Below, piece by piece: positions 51,055 through 62,438 of a stretch of 64,000 nt of DNA (its first letter is position 1; each line of letters opens with the position of its first letter). This DNA is from Aquincola tertiaricarbonis. Lineage in GTDB: Bacteria; Pseudomonadota; Gammaproteobacteria; Burkholderiales; Burkholderiaceae_C. The notes below the pieces were generated by a model. It made no database searches, was not told the origin of the DNA, and saw nothing but the letters and a program-made list of their open reading frames with translations. The translations under genes and the position numbers were made by a program. The DNA lies in the NCBI RefSeq assembly GCF_000969605.1, contig NZ_JZUE01000008.1, positions 212,446-276,445 on the forward strand, read 5' to 3'.

Positions 51055-51845
51055 TCAGTTCCCAGCTCGATCCGCTGCCCGGTGGCCAGGGCGCCGATGC
51101 GGTGGCCGCTGCCCAGCGCCTGCACCTGCGCCATCACCGACGCCACCTCGCCAGGCTTGATGTGCGTGACGTGCACCTGCACGCTGCCCCCCAGCTGTGC
51201 CAGCTCACGGCCCAGGCTGTCTGGGCAGAGGTGCGCGCTCAGGTCGGCCAGCGTGCGTTCGTCGTCGCCGAATGCCGTCTCGATGACCAGGTGGTCCACG
51301 GTCCAGCCGCGCAGCCGCTGCCACAGGCGCGGGTTGGGGCCGGTGTCCCCGGTGAACACCCAGCGGGCGCCCTGCTGCGGCGCGGCCTTGAGCACCGCGA
51401 AGCCCACGGCCGGCACCGTGTGCTCGGCCGGCAGCACCTCGATCCGCCGGCCGCCGAAGGCCAGCACCTCACCCGCCTCGAAGGGCACGAAGGCCAGGAT
51501 GGGCCGCTCGGCGCTGGGCAGCCGGGTGAAATCGGGCCAGATCACGCCGTTGAACACATGGTCGCGCAGCGCCTGCAGCGTGGCGGGCAGCGCATGCACC
51601 TGGATCGGCCCCCGCCCGCCGGCAGTGCGCCGACGCATTACGCTGTCGGCCAGCAGCGCAATGGACAGCACGTGGTCCAGGTGGCTGTGGCTCACCAGCA
51701 CGTGGTCGATGCCGGCCAGCTCCTCCAGCGTGAGGTCCCCCACGCCGGTGCCAGCATCGATCAGCACGTCGTCGTCGAGCAGGAAGGAGGTGGTTCGGCT
51801 GCCGGCGGCAATCGACCCGGAGCAGCCGAGGACACGGATCTTCAT
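51051..51845 (-). CDS. MBL-fold phosphodiesterase, class II cAMP phosphodiesterase-like
   Basis: A 264-residue metallo-beta-lactamase-fold hydrolase. The dimetal motif HSHLDH is at 53-58; further ligands are expected at PAEHTVPAVG (about 132), FTGDTGPN (about 154) and THIKPGE near the C-terminus. The whole layout, with DDDVLIDAGTGVGDLTLEEL near the start, resembles class II 3',5'-cyclic nucleotide phosphodiesterases (PDE1/CpdP type). It lies 76 bases after a CHASE2 adenylate cyclase on the same strand, so a cAMP synthesis/degradation pair is likely. The assignment to cAMP rests on that context plus the family resemblance. Confidence 0.75.
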   Translation of the reverse strand: MKIRVLGCSGSIAAGSRTTSFLLDDDVLIDAGTGVGDLTLEELAGIDHVLVSHSHLDHVLSIALLADSVMRRRTAGGRGPIQVHALPATLQALRDHVFNGVIWPDFTRLPSAERPILAFVPFEAGEVLAFGGRRIEVLPAEHTVPAVGFAVLKAAPQQGARWVFTGDTGPNPRLWQRLRGWTVDHLVIETAFGDDERTLADLSAHLCPDSLGRELAQLGGSVQVHVTHIKPGEVASVMAQVQALGSGHRIGALATGQRIELGTD

Positions 51846-51921
51846 GAGGCAAAAAGCGGCAAGGCTGCGAAGCAGGCGGGGCGGATGGGCTGGCCAGGAC
51901 GCCGGAAAGCCGGGCGGTCGG

Positions 51922-54135
51922 TCAACGGTGGCGAAGGTCTTGGGCGAGCGCCTGCTGCAGGTGCCACAGCAAGTCGCCTTCGCGAACGGAGGCACCCAGG
52001 GCAAGCAACCGCGCGTCGGCTTCGTCCCAATGTTGCGAGCGCGCCGCAGCCAGCGCAAGCTGCCAATTGCGCAGTTGCGCCTGCCGCGCCGCGTCCGGTG
52101 GCGGGGGCGGCACATCGAGCGTGAAAAGTGTCACGGGTTGCGAGCGTCCTTTGACCTGCACATCCCCCACTTCCACCCATGGGAGCGATTCCATCGCCGC
52201 GCCATCGGTGGCATTGGCTGCGCTGCGCGTCGCGGCGCTGACCAGCAGGTCGACGCCGTAGCGCCGGGTCAGGCCTTCGATGCGCGAGGCCAGGTTCACG
52301 CTGTCGCCCAGCGCGGTGTAGGCGCGGCGCAGGTCGGAGCCCATGTCGCCCACGCAGGCGATGCCGGTGTGCAGCCCGATGCCCAGCGACAGCGTGGGCT
52401 GGCCGCGCGCCTGCAGCTCCGCATTGAGCGACTGCAGCGCCTGCTGCATGGCCAGCGCCGCGCGCACCGCCTGCGCTGCATGCCGCGGCTCCGGCAGCGG
52501 GGCGCCCCAGAAGGCCATCAGCGCGTCACCGATGAACTTGTCCAGCGTGCCGCCGTGCGCATGGATCACTGCCGTCATTCGCGAGAAAAATTGGTTGAGC
52601 AGCTCGCGCAGCGCCAGCGGTTCCAGGTGCTCCGACAGCGTGGTGAAGCCGCGCAGGTCGCAGAACAGCAGCGTCAGCTCGCGGTTCTCGGCCAGCAGTG
52701 CCGCGCCGGCGTATCGGCGCGGGTCGCGCGCCATGCGCCGCACCAGTTCGCGCGGCACGTAGCTGCCGAACAGCCGCATCAGCGTGCGCCGCGAGCGGCC
52801 TTCCACGATGTAGCCCCAGGCCATCACCGCGGCAAAGCCGAGGAACAGCATGGTGAGTGCCGAGGCCAGCGGGAGCGCCAGCCCCTCGACCTGCCAGGCG
52901 TACTGGTGCACCGCGAGCAGCGCAGCGAGCGCGGCCGCGCAGCTGAGGGCCGAGCCGGTGGCGGACAGCCGCAGCAACGCCGTGCCCAGCAGCAGCGCCA
53001 GGGCCAGCAGCTGCACCACGTCGAATCCGGGTGCCCAGTCGGGGCGGACTGGCAGGCGACCGGCGTCCAGCCCGGCAATCACCGCGGCATGGATCTCGAA
53101 GCCCGGATGGGCCGGATACACCGGCGTGGCCCGCAGGTCGCCCAGCGCCGGCACGCTGGTGCCGACGATCACGCGATAGCCGGCCAGCGCGCCGGGCGGC
53201 AGGGCGCCGGCCAGCACCCGGGCGGCGCTGTGCCGCTCGAAGGCGCCCGATGCCGGGCCGGCCGCGCGCCGGAACGGCACGAGCACGCCGCCGCGCTCAT
53301 CCACCGGCTGCCGCAGGCTGCCGATCTGCAACGCGGTGAGCACCGGTCCGCTGGGCGGGGACGCGCTTTGCAGCACCGGCGGCGGCAGGCCCGCCGCCAG
53401 TCGCCAGGTGGCCAGCGCCAACGATTCGTACAGCCGCGGCGTGCCGTCGGCCGCATAGGCCGCCACCAGCAGCGTGGAGCGCAGCAGGCCGTCGTCGTCA
53501 GGCAACGCATTGATGAAGCCACCCGTGGTGGCCGCACGGGACAGCGGCTCGACGCTGGCAGCATGGCCAGTCCAGCGCGGCAGGCCGGCCGGCAGCGGCT
53601 GCGGCAACGGCGAAGCCAGGGGCGGCGGCAACACGCCGTTGCGCGCGCCGTCGCGGTCGGCGGTGAAGTAGTGGCCCAGCACCGCCGGTCGGCCCCGCAT
53701 CGCTTGCGCCAGCACGGCGTCGTGGTCCAGATGGCGGCGCAGCACGGGCAGCTGGCCCGCGAGGGCGGGGTTGTCGCGCGCCAGGGCCTCCAGCGCCGGC
53801 AGGCCGCCGCGGTCGGGCTCGGCCAGCACCAGGTCGAAGGCCGCGGCGGCCACCTGCTGGCGGTCGAACAGTTCGTCGGCGAGGCGGGCCAGGCGGTCGC
53901 GGGGCCAGGGCCAGCGGCCCAGTTCGGCCAGGCTGGCCTCGTCGATGTCGATGAGCGCCAGCCGGGCCGGCACATCGGCCGGCGCGGTCCAGCGGGTGCG
54001 GGTATCGGCCAGCGCCTGGTCCAGGCGTTCGATCAGCGGCAGCGGCATCAGCCGCAGTGCATGGCCGATGCCCAGCATCAGCAAGGTAGCCCAGAACACC
54101 AGCGCCACCAGGCTCGTCCGGTGGCGGTGGTTCAT
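51922..54135 (-). CDS. CHASE2-domain class III adenylate cyclase
   Basis: A 737-residue membrane cyclase. An N-terminal span (about 6-25) leads to a periplasmic CHASE2 sensor domain (about 35-340, with [21 protein letters not shown] and [19 protein letters not shown]); three further spans occur at about 365-450. The catalytic domain (about 490-670) has the metal aspartates in [10 protein letters not shown] and [11 protein letters not shown]; the lysine of LDKFIGD and the threonine of [10 protein letters not shown] fit ATP rather than GTP as substrate. It is the predicted source of cAMP in answer to an external signal. Next genes upstream code for an FHA protein, PP2C phosphatase and a Ser/Thr kinase, all on the same strand. 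Confidence 0.88.
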   Translation of the reverse strand: MNHRHRTSLVALVFWATLLMLGIGHALRLMPLPLIERLDQALADTRTRWTAPADVPARLALIDIDEASLAELGRWPWPRDRLARLADELFDRQQVAAAAFDLVLAEPDRGGLPALEALARDNPALAGQLPVLRRHLDHDAVLAQAMRGRPAVLGHYFTADRDGARNGVLPPPLASPLPQPLPAGLPRWTGHAASVEPLSRAATTGGFINALPDDDGLLRSTLLVAAYAADGTPRLYESLALATWRLAAGLPPPVLQSASPPSGPVLTALQIGSLRQPVDERGGVLVPFRRAAGPASGAFERHSAARVLAGALPPGALAGYRVIVGTSVPALGDLRATPVYPAHPGFEIHAAVIAGLDAGRLPVRPDWAPGFDVVQLLALALLLGTALLRLSATGSALSCAAALAALLAVHQYAWQVEGLALPLASALTMLFLGFAAVMAWGYIVEGRSRRTLMRLFGSYVPRELVRRMARDPRRYAGAALLAENRELTLLFCDLRGFTTLSEHLEPLALRELLNQFFSRMTAVIHAHGGTLDKFIGDALMAFWGAPLPEPRHAAQAVRAALAMQQALQSLNAELQARGQPTLSLGIGLHTGIACVGDMGSDLRRAYTALGDSVNLASRIEGLTRRYGVDLLVSAATRSAANATDGAAMESLPWVEVGDVQVKGRSQPVTLFTLDVPPPPPDAARQAQLRNWQLALAAARSQHWDEADARLLALGASVREGDLLWHLQQALAQDLRHR

Positions 54136-54172
54136 GGCAGCGGGCGCGGCGCCGAGGCGCGCCGCAGCGGCA

Positions 54173-54847
54173 TCACGCCTGGATGAACTGCATCTGGGTG
54201 CCGGCCAGCTCGATCACGTCGCCGTTCTTCAGCGGCACGGAATCGCCCACCAGCGGCACGCCATTCACCGTCGGGCGCGAACTGCCTTCCACATGGGCCA
54301 GCACGTAGCCGCCCGGCCGCTTGGTGATGGAGGCCACCTGCACGCCCGGCTTGCCGACGGTGGTGACCACCTTGGTCAGCGTGACTTCGCGTCCGGCGGC
54401 CGCGCCGTTCAGCACCTTGATGGAGGCCGTGCCATTGGAGGCCGGCCCCAGGTTGCCGAAGCTGGACACGGGCGCCGGCGCCGTCTGCGCATACGAAGGC
54501 GAGACGGCCGGGCCACCCGCGCCCTGGCGCACGATCATCGTCTTCTCGTACTCGTTGCCTTCCTCGACCAGGTACTTGATCTTGTACTTGCCGATTTCGA
54601 CGGTGTCGTTGTGCGCCAGCAGCTGCTTCTTGATTGCCTTGCCGTTGATGTAGGTGCCGTTGGTGCTGTTCAGGTCTTCGATGAAGACGTCCGCCCCCAC
54701 CATCTGCAGCACCGCATGCTCGCCGCTCACCGCCAGGTTGTCGATGACGATGTCGTTGTACGGGCGACGGCCGAGGGTGGTCTTGTCCTTCGTGATCTGG
54801 ACTTCCTTGATGACCACGCCATCCAGCGACACGACCAGTTTGCCCAT
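54173..54847 (-). CDS. Double FHA-domain protein
   Basis: A 224-residue protein with two forkhead-associated domains. The first (about 1-95) has the phosphothreonine-binding residues in [23 protein letters not shown] and the conserved [10 protein letters not shown]. The second (about 140-224) is more divergent: [16 protein letters not shown] and a C-terminal [13 protein letters not shown]. The linker is Ala/Pro/Ser-rich. FHA domains bind phosphothreonine, so this is a probable target or adaptor of the kinase at 55796. It stands between the cyclase and the PP2C gene on the same strand. Confidence 0.9.
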   Translation of the reverse strand: MGKLVVSLDGVVIKEVQITKDKTTLGRRPYNDIVIDNLAVSGEHAVLQMVGADVFIEDLNSTNGTYINGKAIKKQLLAHNDTVEIGKYKIKYLVEEGNEYEKTMIVRQGAGGPAVSPSYAQTAPAPVSSFGNLGPASNGTASIKVLNGAAAGREVTLTKVVTTVGKPGVQVASITKRPGGYVLAHVEGSSRPTVNGVPLVGDSVPLKNGDVIELAGTQMQFIQA

Positions 54848-54925
54848 GCTTGACCTTATGTTTGACGTCTGCCCGCAGCGGCGCGCCGCCGGCGTGTTGA
54901 TCGGGTGATTGCAGCCCGGGGCGGC

Positions 54926-55711
54926 TTAACGCTTGAAGCGCCACCAGGGTCGCGAGGCGCCGTTGCCTCCATCCGGCACGCGGACCAGGATCACGGCGAT
55001 ATTATCCTTTCCCCCTGCCTCATTGGCCGTGTCGATCAGCGCCCGGCCCGCCGCGTCCAGCGACTCGTTGGCCAGCAGCACCTGCGCGATGCGGGCGTCG
55101 GGCACCATGTCCGACAGGCCGTCCGAGCACATCAGGTAGAGGTCGCCGGGCTCGGTGCCGTGCACATGCGATTCCAGCAGCACCGTGTCCTCCACGCCCA
55201 CCGCGCGGGTCACCAGGTTCTTGTTGGCGGAGTAGGCAGCCTGCTCCGGCGTGATCAAGCCGGCGTCCAGCTGCTCCTGCAGCAGCGAGTGGTCGCGCGT
55301 GAGCTGCGAAAGGCGCCCGCCACGCAGGCGATAGGCGCGCGAATCGCCCACGTGGCCCAGCAGCAGGCGCGCCTCGCGGAACACCGCCAGCACCAGCGTC
55401 GTGCCCATGCCGGCGTACTGCGGATTGGCGTTGGCAGCGTTGAAGATGGCGCGGTTGGCGTTGTCCACGCAGATGTCCATCGCGCGGCGCACGTCGGCGT
55501 CCGAAGCCTGCGAATTGGCTTCGTGCAGCCAGCGGCCCAGCTCGGTCTGGATGAAGGAGGTGAGCATGCCGCTGGCCACCTCGCCGGCGTTGTAGCCGCC
55601 CATGCCATCGGCCAGCACGGCCAGCCCGGCTTGTTCATCCAGGGCGACGGCGTCTTCGTTGTTGCTGCGCGCGCGGCCGGTATCGATGGCACTGAAGAAC
55701 TCGAGAGGCAT
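54926..55711 (-). CDS. PP2C-family serine/threonine phosphatase
   Basis: A 261-residue Stp1/PppA-type phosphatase. Motifs appear in order: RSNNEDAVAL (about 14), VLADGMGGYNAGE (about 32-44), GDSRAYRLR (about 121), CSDGLSD (about 195) and GGKDNIAVILV (about 235). Their aspartates bind two or more metal ions. It would reverse phosphorylation by the kinase encoded next upstream. Located between the FHA gene (78-base gap) and the kinase gene (84-base gap), all on one strand. Confidence 0.93.
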   Translation of the reverse strand: MPLEFFSAIDTGRARSNNEDAVALDEQAGLAVLADGMGGYNAGEVASGMLTSFIQTELGRWLHEANSQASDADVRRAMDICVDNANRAIFNAANANPQYAGMGTTLVLAVFREARLLLGHVGDSRAYRLRGGRLSQLTRDHSLLQEQLDAGLITPEQAAYSANKNLVTRAVGVEDTVLLESHVHGTEPGDLYLMCSDGLSDMVPDARIAQVLLANESLDAAGRALIDTANEAGGKDNIAVILVRVPDGGNGASRPWWRFKR

Positions 55712-55795
55712 TTCGGCGCGCTGTGGCGGTGGCTGGGTGCGGTGGATTGTGCTCTTTTGTCACTGGGCGTGGCGCAGGCGCCACCCCCGGCGGGC

Positions 55796-56752
55796 TCACC
55801 CACCGGCCACCCGTGACGACTTCAACGGTGGCACTGCGGCGCCGTTGCTGCGCTCCGACGCAATGCGCCGCAGCGCAGCTGCCACGGCCATGCCGTCGGC
55901 CGGCCGGCTGCGTGGTCCCTTGTCCAGCAGCGCACGTACCAGCTCATGCAGTTCGGCGGGCAGGTCGGGCCGCAGCGCGGCCAGCGAGCGTGGCGGCCCG
56001 CCGGCGATGGCCCGCAGCAGCGTGCCCATCGACTCACCCTCGTAGGGCAGTGCTGCGGTGAGCAGCTGGAACAGCAGCACACCCAGGGCATACAGGTCGC
56101 TGCCCGGGTGCGGTGGTGCGCCGGCCAGCAGCTCGGGCGCCATGAAGGCAGGCGTGCCCAGCACCAGGCCCGTGCGGGTGCGGGTGCCGTCGGTCAGGCG
56201 GGCAAGGCCGAAGTCGGTGATCTTCACCCGGCGTGTCGGCAGGTCCACCATGACGTTGGCCGGCTTGACGTCCCGGTGCATCACGCCATGGGCATGCGCG
56301 TGGGCCAGTCCCTCGGCCACCGCCGCGCCGATGTGCAGTGCCAGCGGCTCGGGCAGCAGCAGCGTGCGCTTCGTGTAGCGCTCGAGGTTGCAGCCGGGCA
56401 GCGGCTGCATGGCGAGGTAGGCGGTGCCGCGTACCTCGCCGCAGCGGTATACACGCACCACATGCGGATGGCGCAGGCGGCCCGCGGCCTGGGCCTCGGC
56501 CACCAGCCGCTCGCGCGCCAGTGGCAGCTCGTCGCGTTCGAACTGGCTGCCGAGGTCGATGGTCTTCAGCGCCACCAGCTTGCCGCGCTGGTTGGAGGCC
56601 AGGTACACCGCGCCAATGGCGCCGCGCCCCAGCAGCCGGTGGATGCGGTAGCCGTCGAATTCGCTGTCCTGGCGCAGCAGGCGACCACGGCCTTCGGCCG
56701 CACTGTGTTGCTGCGTGTCGGTATCGGCCATGCCCTGCCAGAAGTCGCCCAT
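55796..56752 (-). CDS. Serine/threonine protein kinase
   Basis: A 318-residue Hanks-type protein kinase without a membrane span or sensor domain. Residues from about 35 hold the kinase fold: LGRGAIGAVYLA (P-loop), KTID (ATP lysine), HRDVKPANVMVD (catalytic loop), TDFGLARL, GTPAFMAPE and SDLYALGVLLFQLL. It is therefore soluble. The start is not certain: ATG at 56752 or 56731. With the PP2C and FHA genes it forms a kinase/phosphatase/phosphothreonine reader set; the same trio regulates type VI secretion in other bacteria, but no secretion genes are nearby. Confidence 0.9.
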   Translation of the reverse strand: MGDFWQGMADTDTQQHSAAEGRGRLLRQDSEFDGYRIHRLLGRGAIGAVYLASNQRGKLVALKTIDLGSQFERDELPLARERLVAEAQAAGRLRHPHVVRVYRCGEVRGTAYLAMQPLPGCNLERYTKRTLLLPEPLALHIGAAVAEGLAHAHAHGVMHRDVKPANVMVDLPTRRVKITDFGLARLTDGTRTRTGLVLGTPAFMAPELLAGAPPHPGSDLYALGVLLFQLLTAALPYEGESMGTLLRAIAGGPPRSLAALRPDLPAELHELVRALLDKGPRSRPADGMAVAAALRRIASERSNGAAVPPLKSSRVAGG

Positions 56753-56812
56753 CCAGGTTGGCGGGCACCTTAGCATGGCCACCGCGGTGGCCATCGTTCG
56801 AAAAGGAGGGCC

Positions 56813-57499
56813 TCAGCCCGCGTCGGTCCGGGCCTGCAGCCGTCGGGCGGCAAGCCGCCCCGCCACCAGCACTCCGGCGATGGTCACTGCGTACACCGCC
56901 CAGCGCGCGGCCGTGTGCGGGTCGAACAGCGTGTGGAGCAAGGGTTCGTGCACGATCATCCGGGCGGCCGTGAAGGCCAGCACCCCGGCGCCCAGGTAGC
57001 TGATGAGCGGAAAGCGGTCCACGAGCTTCAGTACCAGGCTGCTGCCCCACACCACGATGGGCACGCTGATCAGCAGGCCGATCACCACCAGGTCGAAGGC
57101 ACCGTGGGCGGCACCGGCCACGCCCAGCACGTTGTCCACGCCCATCAGCGCATCGGCAATGATGATGGTGCGCATCGCGCCCAGGAACGTGGTGGCGCCA
57201 ACCGTGCCATGCGCGTCCTCGCCGCCGGGCACCAGCAGCTTGTAGGCGATCCACACCAGCCCCAGGCCACCCACGAGCATCAGCCCTGGAATGCGCAACA
57301 GCCACACCACCACCATCGTCATCATCGAGCGGACGATGATGGCGCCGACCGTGCCCCAGACGATGGCGCGGCGCTGCAGGTGCGTGGGCAAGCCGCGCGC
57401 GGCCAATGCGATGACGATGGCGTTGTCACCGGCCAGGATCAAGTCGATCAGCACGATGGACAGCAGCGCCGAAAACCACTCGGGGGAGAGAAAGGCCAT
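56813..57499 (-). CDS. TerC-family membrane protein
   Basis: A 228-residue protein with about seven membrane spans. The two acidic family motifs in the membrane are LAGDNAIVIAL (about 25) and ALMGVDNVLGVAG (about 123), whose Asp/Asn residues are thought to bind metal. TerC relatives export manganese or assist metal loading of secreted enzymes, and some give tellurite resistance; the metal here is unknown. The ATG at 57499 has GGAG 7 bases upstream, better than the TTG just before it. I saw no manganese riboswitch in the 104-base gap toward sucD. Confidence 0.88.
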   Translation of the reverse strand: MAFLSPEWFSALLSIVLIDLILAGDNAIVIALAARGLPTHLQRRAIVWGTVGAIIVRSMMTMVVVWLLRIPGLMLVGGLGLVWIAYKLLVPGGEDAHGTVGATTFLGAMRTIIIADALMGVDNVLGVAGAAHGAFDLVVIGLLISVPIVVWGSSLVLKLVDRFPLISYLGAGVLAFTAARMIVHEPLLHTLFDPHTAARWAVYAVTIAGVLVAGRLAARRLQARTDAG

Positions 57500-57548
57500 C
57501 AATTGCTCCGCCTACGCTGGCGCAAAGTTTAGCCATGCAGCAGCCATG

Positions 57549-57580
57549 AAAAAGGCCCGGCGCCTGTGAAGCGCCGGGCC
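57549..57580 (-). terminator. Terminator of the sucCD operon
   Basis: Read leftward, GGCCCGGCGC and GCGCCGGGCC arms around a 7-base loop are followed by five T residues, 24 bases after the sucD stop codon. It separates sucCD from terC. Confidence 0.9.
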
Positions 57581-57603
57581 CGGAGGCAGCAGTGGGCGAG
57601 GGC

Positions 57604-58497
57604 TTAGAGCAGGCCCTTGAGCAGCTTGCCCATCTCCGACGGATTGCGCGTGACGGTGAAGCCGCACTCTTCCATGATCGCCAGCTTGGCGTCGGCCGTG
57701 TCGGCGCCGCCAGAGATCAGCGCGCCGGCGTGGCCCATGCGCTTGCCCGGAGGCGCGGTGACGCCCGCGATGAAGCCGACGATCGGCTTCTTCATGTTGT
57801 CCTTGCACCAGCGGGCGGCTTCGGCTTCGTCGGGGCCGCCGATCTCGCCGATCATGATCACCGCGTCGGTGTCCGGATCGTCGTTGAAGGCCTTCATCAC
57901 GTCGATGTGCTTCAAGCCGTTGATCGGGTCGCCGCCGATGCCGACCGCGCTCGATTGGCCCAGGCCGATCTCGGTCAGCTGCGCCACGGCTTCATACGTC
58001 AGCGTGCCCGAGCGCGACACCACGCCGATGCGGCCCTTGCGGTGGATGTGGCCCGGCATGATGCCGATCTTGATCTCGTCCGGCGTGATCAGGCCCGGGC
58101 AGTTGGGTCCCAGCAGCAGCGTGCGCTTGCCGCCGGCCGCTTCCTTGGCCTTCATCTTGTTGCGCACTTCCAGCATGTCGCGCACCGGAATGCCTTCGGT
58201 GATGGCGATCACCAGGTCCAGGTCGGCCTCGACGGCTTCCCAGATGGCAGCGGCCGCGCCCGCGGGCGGCACGTAGATCACGCTGACGGTGGCGCCGGTC
58301 TCGGCCGACGCTTCCTTCACGCTGGCGTAGATGGGGATGCCTTCGAACTTCTCTCCAGCCTTCTTCGGGTTCACGCCCGCCACGAAGGCGTTCTTGCCGT
58401 TGGCATAGGCCTGGCAGCCGAGCGTGTGGAACTGGCCCGTCTTGCCGGTGATGCCCTGGGTGATGACCTTGGTGTCTTTGTTGATGTAGATCGACAT
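57604..58497 (-). CDS. sucD: Succinyl-CoA synthetase alpha subunit
   Basis: A 297-residue alpha subunit of the TCA cycle enzyme that couples succinyl-CoA cleavage to nucleoside triphosphate formation. The CoA-binding Rossmann domain carries [11 protein letters not shown] near residue 15; the phospho-histidine lies in [12 protein letters not shown] (about 247); the [13 protein letters not shown] and [15 protein letters not shown] segments are also invariant. Second gene of the sucCD operon with a 15-base gap. Standard length. Confidence 0.97.
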   Translation of the reverse strand: MSIYINKDTKVITQGITGKTGQFHTLGCQAYANGKNAFVAGVNPKKAGEKFEGIPIYASVKEASAETGATVSVIYVPPAGAAAAIWEAVEADLDLVIAITEGIPVRDMLEVRNKMKAKEAAGGKRTLLLGPNCPGLITPDEIKIGIMPGHIHRKGRIGVVSRSGTLTYEAVAQLTEIGLGQSSAVGIGGDPINGLKHIDVMKAFNDDPDTDAVIMIGEIGGPDEAEAARWCKDNMKKPIVGFIAGVTAPPGKRMGHAGALISGGADTADAKLAIMEECGFTVTRNPSEMGKLLKGLL

Positions 58498-58512
58498 GAA
58501 TCTGCTCCCTGC

Positions 58513-59673
<1,161 letters not shown>

Positions 59674-60004
59674 AGGCTTGTCTTGGGGAGGGGAGGGCGG
59701 ACAGCGGCGCGCGAGGAGGCGGACAGAGCCGCCTTCAGCGCCCCGCGACGGGCGGAAAGGAGGAATTGTCGGCCGAATTGCCGACAGCGGGCTGACGCCG
59801 CATGCATGCCGAGACCGGGGCAGGACCCATGGCAGCCGCCACGGCAGGTACGTCAGGCGTGCCGGCGCGGTGGTGCAAGGGGAACGGAAACAAGGCCATC
59901 GACTGCAGGCGGATCGGCGGCCGCGGCCGCCATCGGACAGGCGCATGTGCGCCGCTGGGAAAAACCGCGGGAATGTAGCATCTTGCGCTGCAGCAATCCT
60001 GCGG
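59674..60004. other. Intergenic region upstream of sucC
   Basis: A 331-base stretch between sucC and recX, both read leftward, without a supported gene. It must hold the sucCD promoter and any recX terminator. A 20-base inverted repeat, TGTCGGC-CGAATT-GCCGACA (59767-59786), is the only clear symmetric element. I saw no strong terminator after recX. Confidence 0.5.
59767..59786. promoter_or_regulatory. Inverted repeat upstream of sucC, possible operator
   Basis: TGTCGGC-CGAATT-GCCGACA, with perfect 7-base arms, 94 bases before the sucC start codon. The shape fits a site for a dimeric regulator; none is identified. Confidence 0.35.
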
Positions 60005-60541
60005 CTACCCGCAGTCGTCTTCCCCGGCGCCGCTGACCACCCGGCGGATGGTTTCGCCCGAGAAGCCTCGGCCGGCCAGGAAACGCATCTGCTTGGCGCG
60101 CCCTGCGGCGTCCTCGGCTGGGCCGCCGAACCGCCGTTGCCACAAGGCACGGGCGCGCTCCAGCTCGCTCGCCTTGAGTTGCGCGGCGGTGTCCGCATTC
60201 ACCGCCAGACCATGCTGCGCCAGCTCCAGCTTGATGCGCATGTTGCCGAAACGGGAAGCGCGAGCGTGCACGCGGCTCTCCACGAATCGCTCCTCGCTCA
60301 GATACCGATGAACCTCCAGCCAGTCCAGCAACTTGTCCAGGCACTGGTGGGGCGTTTCCGCGGAGGCGGTGCTGGCCCCGCCGGTCAGGGCTGCGGCATC
60401 GTTGGCAGCCGTCTGCTGCGCTTCGCAAAAGGCCACGGCATGCGGCAGCAACTTGCGGCGCAGTTCGGTACGACTGTGCTCCCGTTGCGCGAGGAGCTTG
60501 AGCGCCCGCGCTTTCAGTGAAAGCCGGCCGGGCGCTGCCAT
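60005..60541 (-). CDS. recX: Regulatory protein RecX
   Basis: A 178-residue RecX, the small helical protein that binds RecA filaments and inhibits their extension and ATPase. Three-helix repeat features are visible: [22 protein letters not shown] (first repeat, split here by the ARR and REHS elements), [28 protein letters not shown], and [17 protein letters not shown]. It starts 6 bases after the recA stop codon, so it is co-transcribed and is expected to be SOS-induced. Length is somewhat longer than the E. coli protein because of an Ala-rich insertion at about 38-58. Confidence 0.9.
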   Translation of the reverse strand: MAAPGRLSLKARALKLLAQREHSRTELRRKLLPHAVAFCEAQQTAANDAAALTGGASTASAETPHQCLDKLLDWLEVHRYLSEERFVESRVHARASRFGNMRIKLELAQHGLAVNADTAAQLKASELERARALWQRRFGGPAEDAAGRAKQMRFLAGRGFSGETIRRVVSGAGEDDCG

Positions 60542-60547
60542 GCGGGC

Positions 60548-61612
60548 TTACTTGGCGGGGCTGCCAGCCGCGGCAGGCGCGGCGCCCTTGCCGGGCATCA
60601 GGGGAATGCCCAGCGCTTCGCGCACCTTGTTCTCGATCTCGGTGGCGACGTCCTTGTTTTCGCGAAGGAACTCGCGGGCGTTGTCCTTGCCTTGGCCGAT
60701 CTTTTCGCCGTTGTAGGCATACCAGGCGCCGGACTTGTCGAGGATGCGCGCTTCCACACCCATGTCGATGATCTCGCCTTCGCGGCTGATGCCTTCGCCA
60801 TAGAGGATGTCGAACTCGGCCGTCTTGAAGGGCGGGGACACCTTGTTCTTGACAACCTTGACCTTGGTCTCGCTGCCGATGACTTCCTCGCCCTTCTTGA
60901 TGCTGCCGGTGCGGCGGATGTCCAGGCGAACCGACGCGTAGAACTTCAGCGCATTGCCGCCGGTGGTGGTTTCGGGGTTGCCGAACATCACGCCGATCTT
61001 CATGCGGATCTGGTTGATGAAGATGACCATGGTGTTGGTCTTCTTGATCGTGCCGGTGAGCTTGCGCAGTGCCTGGCTCATCAGGCGGGCCTGCAGGCCG
61101 GGGAGGGAATCGCCCATTTCGCCTTCCAGCTCGGCCTTGGGCGTGAGCGCGGCCACCGAGTCGACGACGATGAGATCGATGGAGCCGGAACGCACCAGCG
61201 CGTCCACGATTTCCAGCGCCTGTTCGCCGGTGTCGGGCTGGGAAATCAGCAGGTCCTGCAGATTGACGCCAAGCTTCTGGGCGTATTGGGCATCCAGGGC
61301 GTGTTCGGCGTCGATGAAGGCGCAAACGCCGCCAAGCTTCTGCATTTCAGCGATGACTTGCAGCGTGAGCGTGGTTTTGCCCGACGATTCGGGGCCGTAG
61401 ATTTCGACCACGCGGCCACGGGGCAGGCCGCCGACGCCCAGCGCGATGTCCAGGCCAAGGGAGCCGGTGGACACCACCTGGATGTCTTCCACCACTTCGC
61501 CGTCACCCAGGCGCATGATGGAACCCTTGCCGAACTGCTTCTCGATTTGCGAGAGCGCAGCCTGCAGGGCTTTGGCTTTTTCAGTGTTCAGGGCTTTCAC
61601 GGGTGCGTCCAT
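60548..61612 (-). CDS. recA: Recombinase RecA
   Basis: A 354-residue RecA. Walker [11 protein letters not shown] (about 67-76), [20 protein letters not shown] with Walker B, the L1/L2 DNA-binding loops (including [21 protein letters not shown]) and the C-terminal domain are all present, ending with a short Ala/Pro tail. The ATG at 61612 fits the family start [16 protein letters not shown] and has GGAG upstream. A LexA-type SOS box lies 36-55 bases before it. Followed by recX in the same transcript. Confidence 0.98.
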   Translation of the reverse strand: MDAPVKALNTEKAKALQAALSQIEKQFGKGSIMRLGDGEVVEDIQVVSTGSLGLDIALGVGGLPRGRVVEIYGPESSGKTTLTLQVIAEMQKLGGVCAFIDAEHALDAQYAQKLGVNLQDLLISQPDTGEQALEIVDALVRSGSIDLIVVDSVAALTPKAELEGEMGDSLPGLQARLMSQALRKLTGTIKKTNTMVIFINQIRMKIGVMFGNPETTTGGNALKFYASVRLDIRRTGSIKKGEEVIGSETKVKVVKNKVSPPFKTAEFDILYGEGISREGEIIDMGVEARILDKSGAWYAYNGEKIGQGKDNAREFLRENKDVATEIENKVREALGIPLMPGKGAAPAAAGSPAK

Positions 61613-61647
61613 GGCGTTCTCCGGAGAATGGGCGCAATGATACCTGA

Positions 61648-61667
61648 AGCTGGATATCCGTACAGTA
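61648..61667 (-). promoter_or_regulatory. LexA (SOS) box of recA
   Basis: TACTGTACGGATATCCAGCT: CTG-N10-CAG with close resemblance to the E. coli box TACTGTATATATATACAGTA. It lies 36 bases before the recA start codon and 64 bases before the start of the divergent response regulator gene. Confidence 0.85.
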
Positions 61668-61730
61668 TCGGGAACGCACTGCCGACAGGGATTCCGACTC
61701 CCTAAAATCAGTGGATCAGGAGACGACATC

Positions 61731-62402
<672 letters not shown>

Positions 62403-62438
62403 TCGGCCCGCGGCGTCCGGACGGAGGCGAGCGACCGC

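Noticed and set aside
54173..56752. FHA/PP2C/kinase genes as part of a type VI secretion locus
   Set aside because: No tss genes, Hcp, VgrG or ClpV are present in the window. The trio was described as signalling only.
56813..57603. Manganese (yybP-type) riboswitch before terC
   Set aside because: The gap is 104 bases and largely occupied by the sucCD terminator; no conserved riboswitch core was seen.
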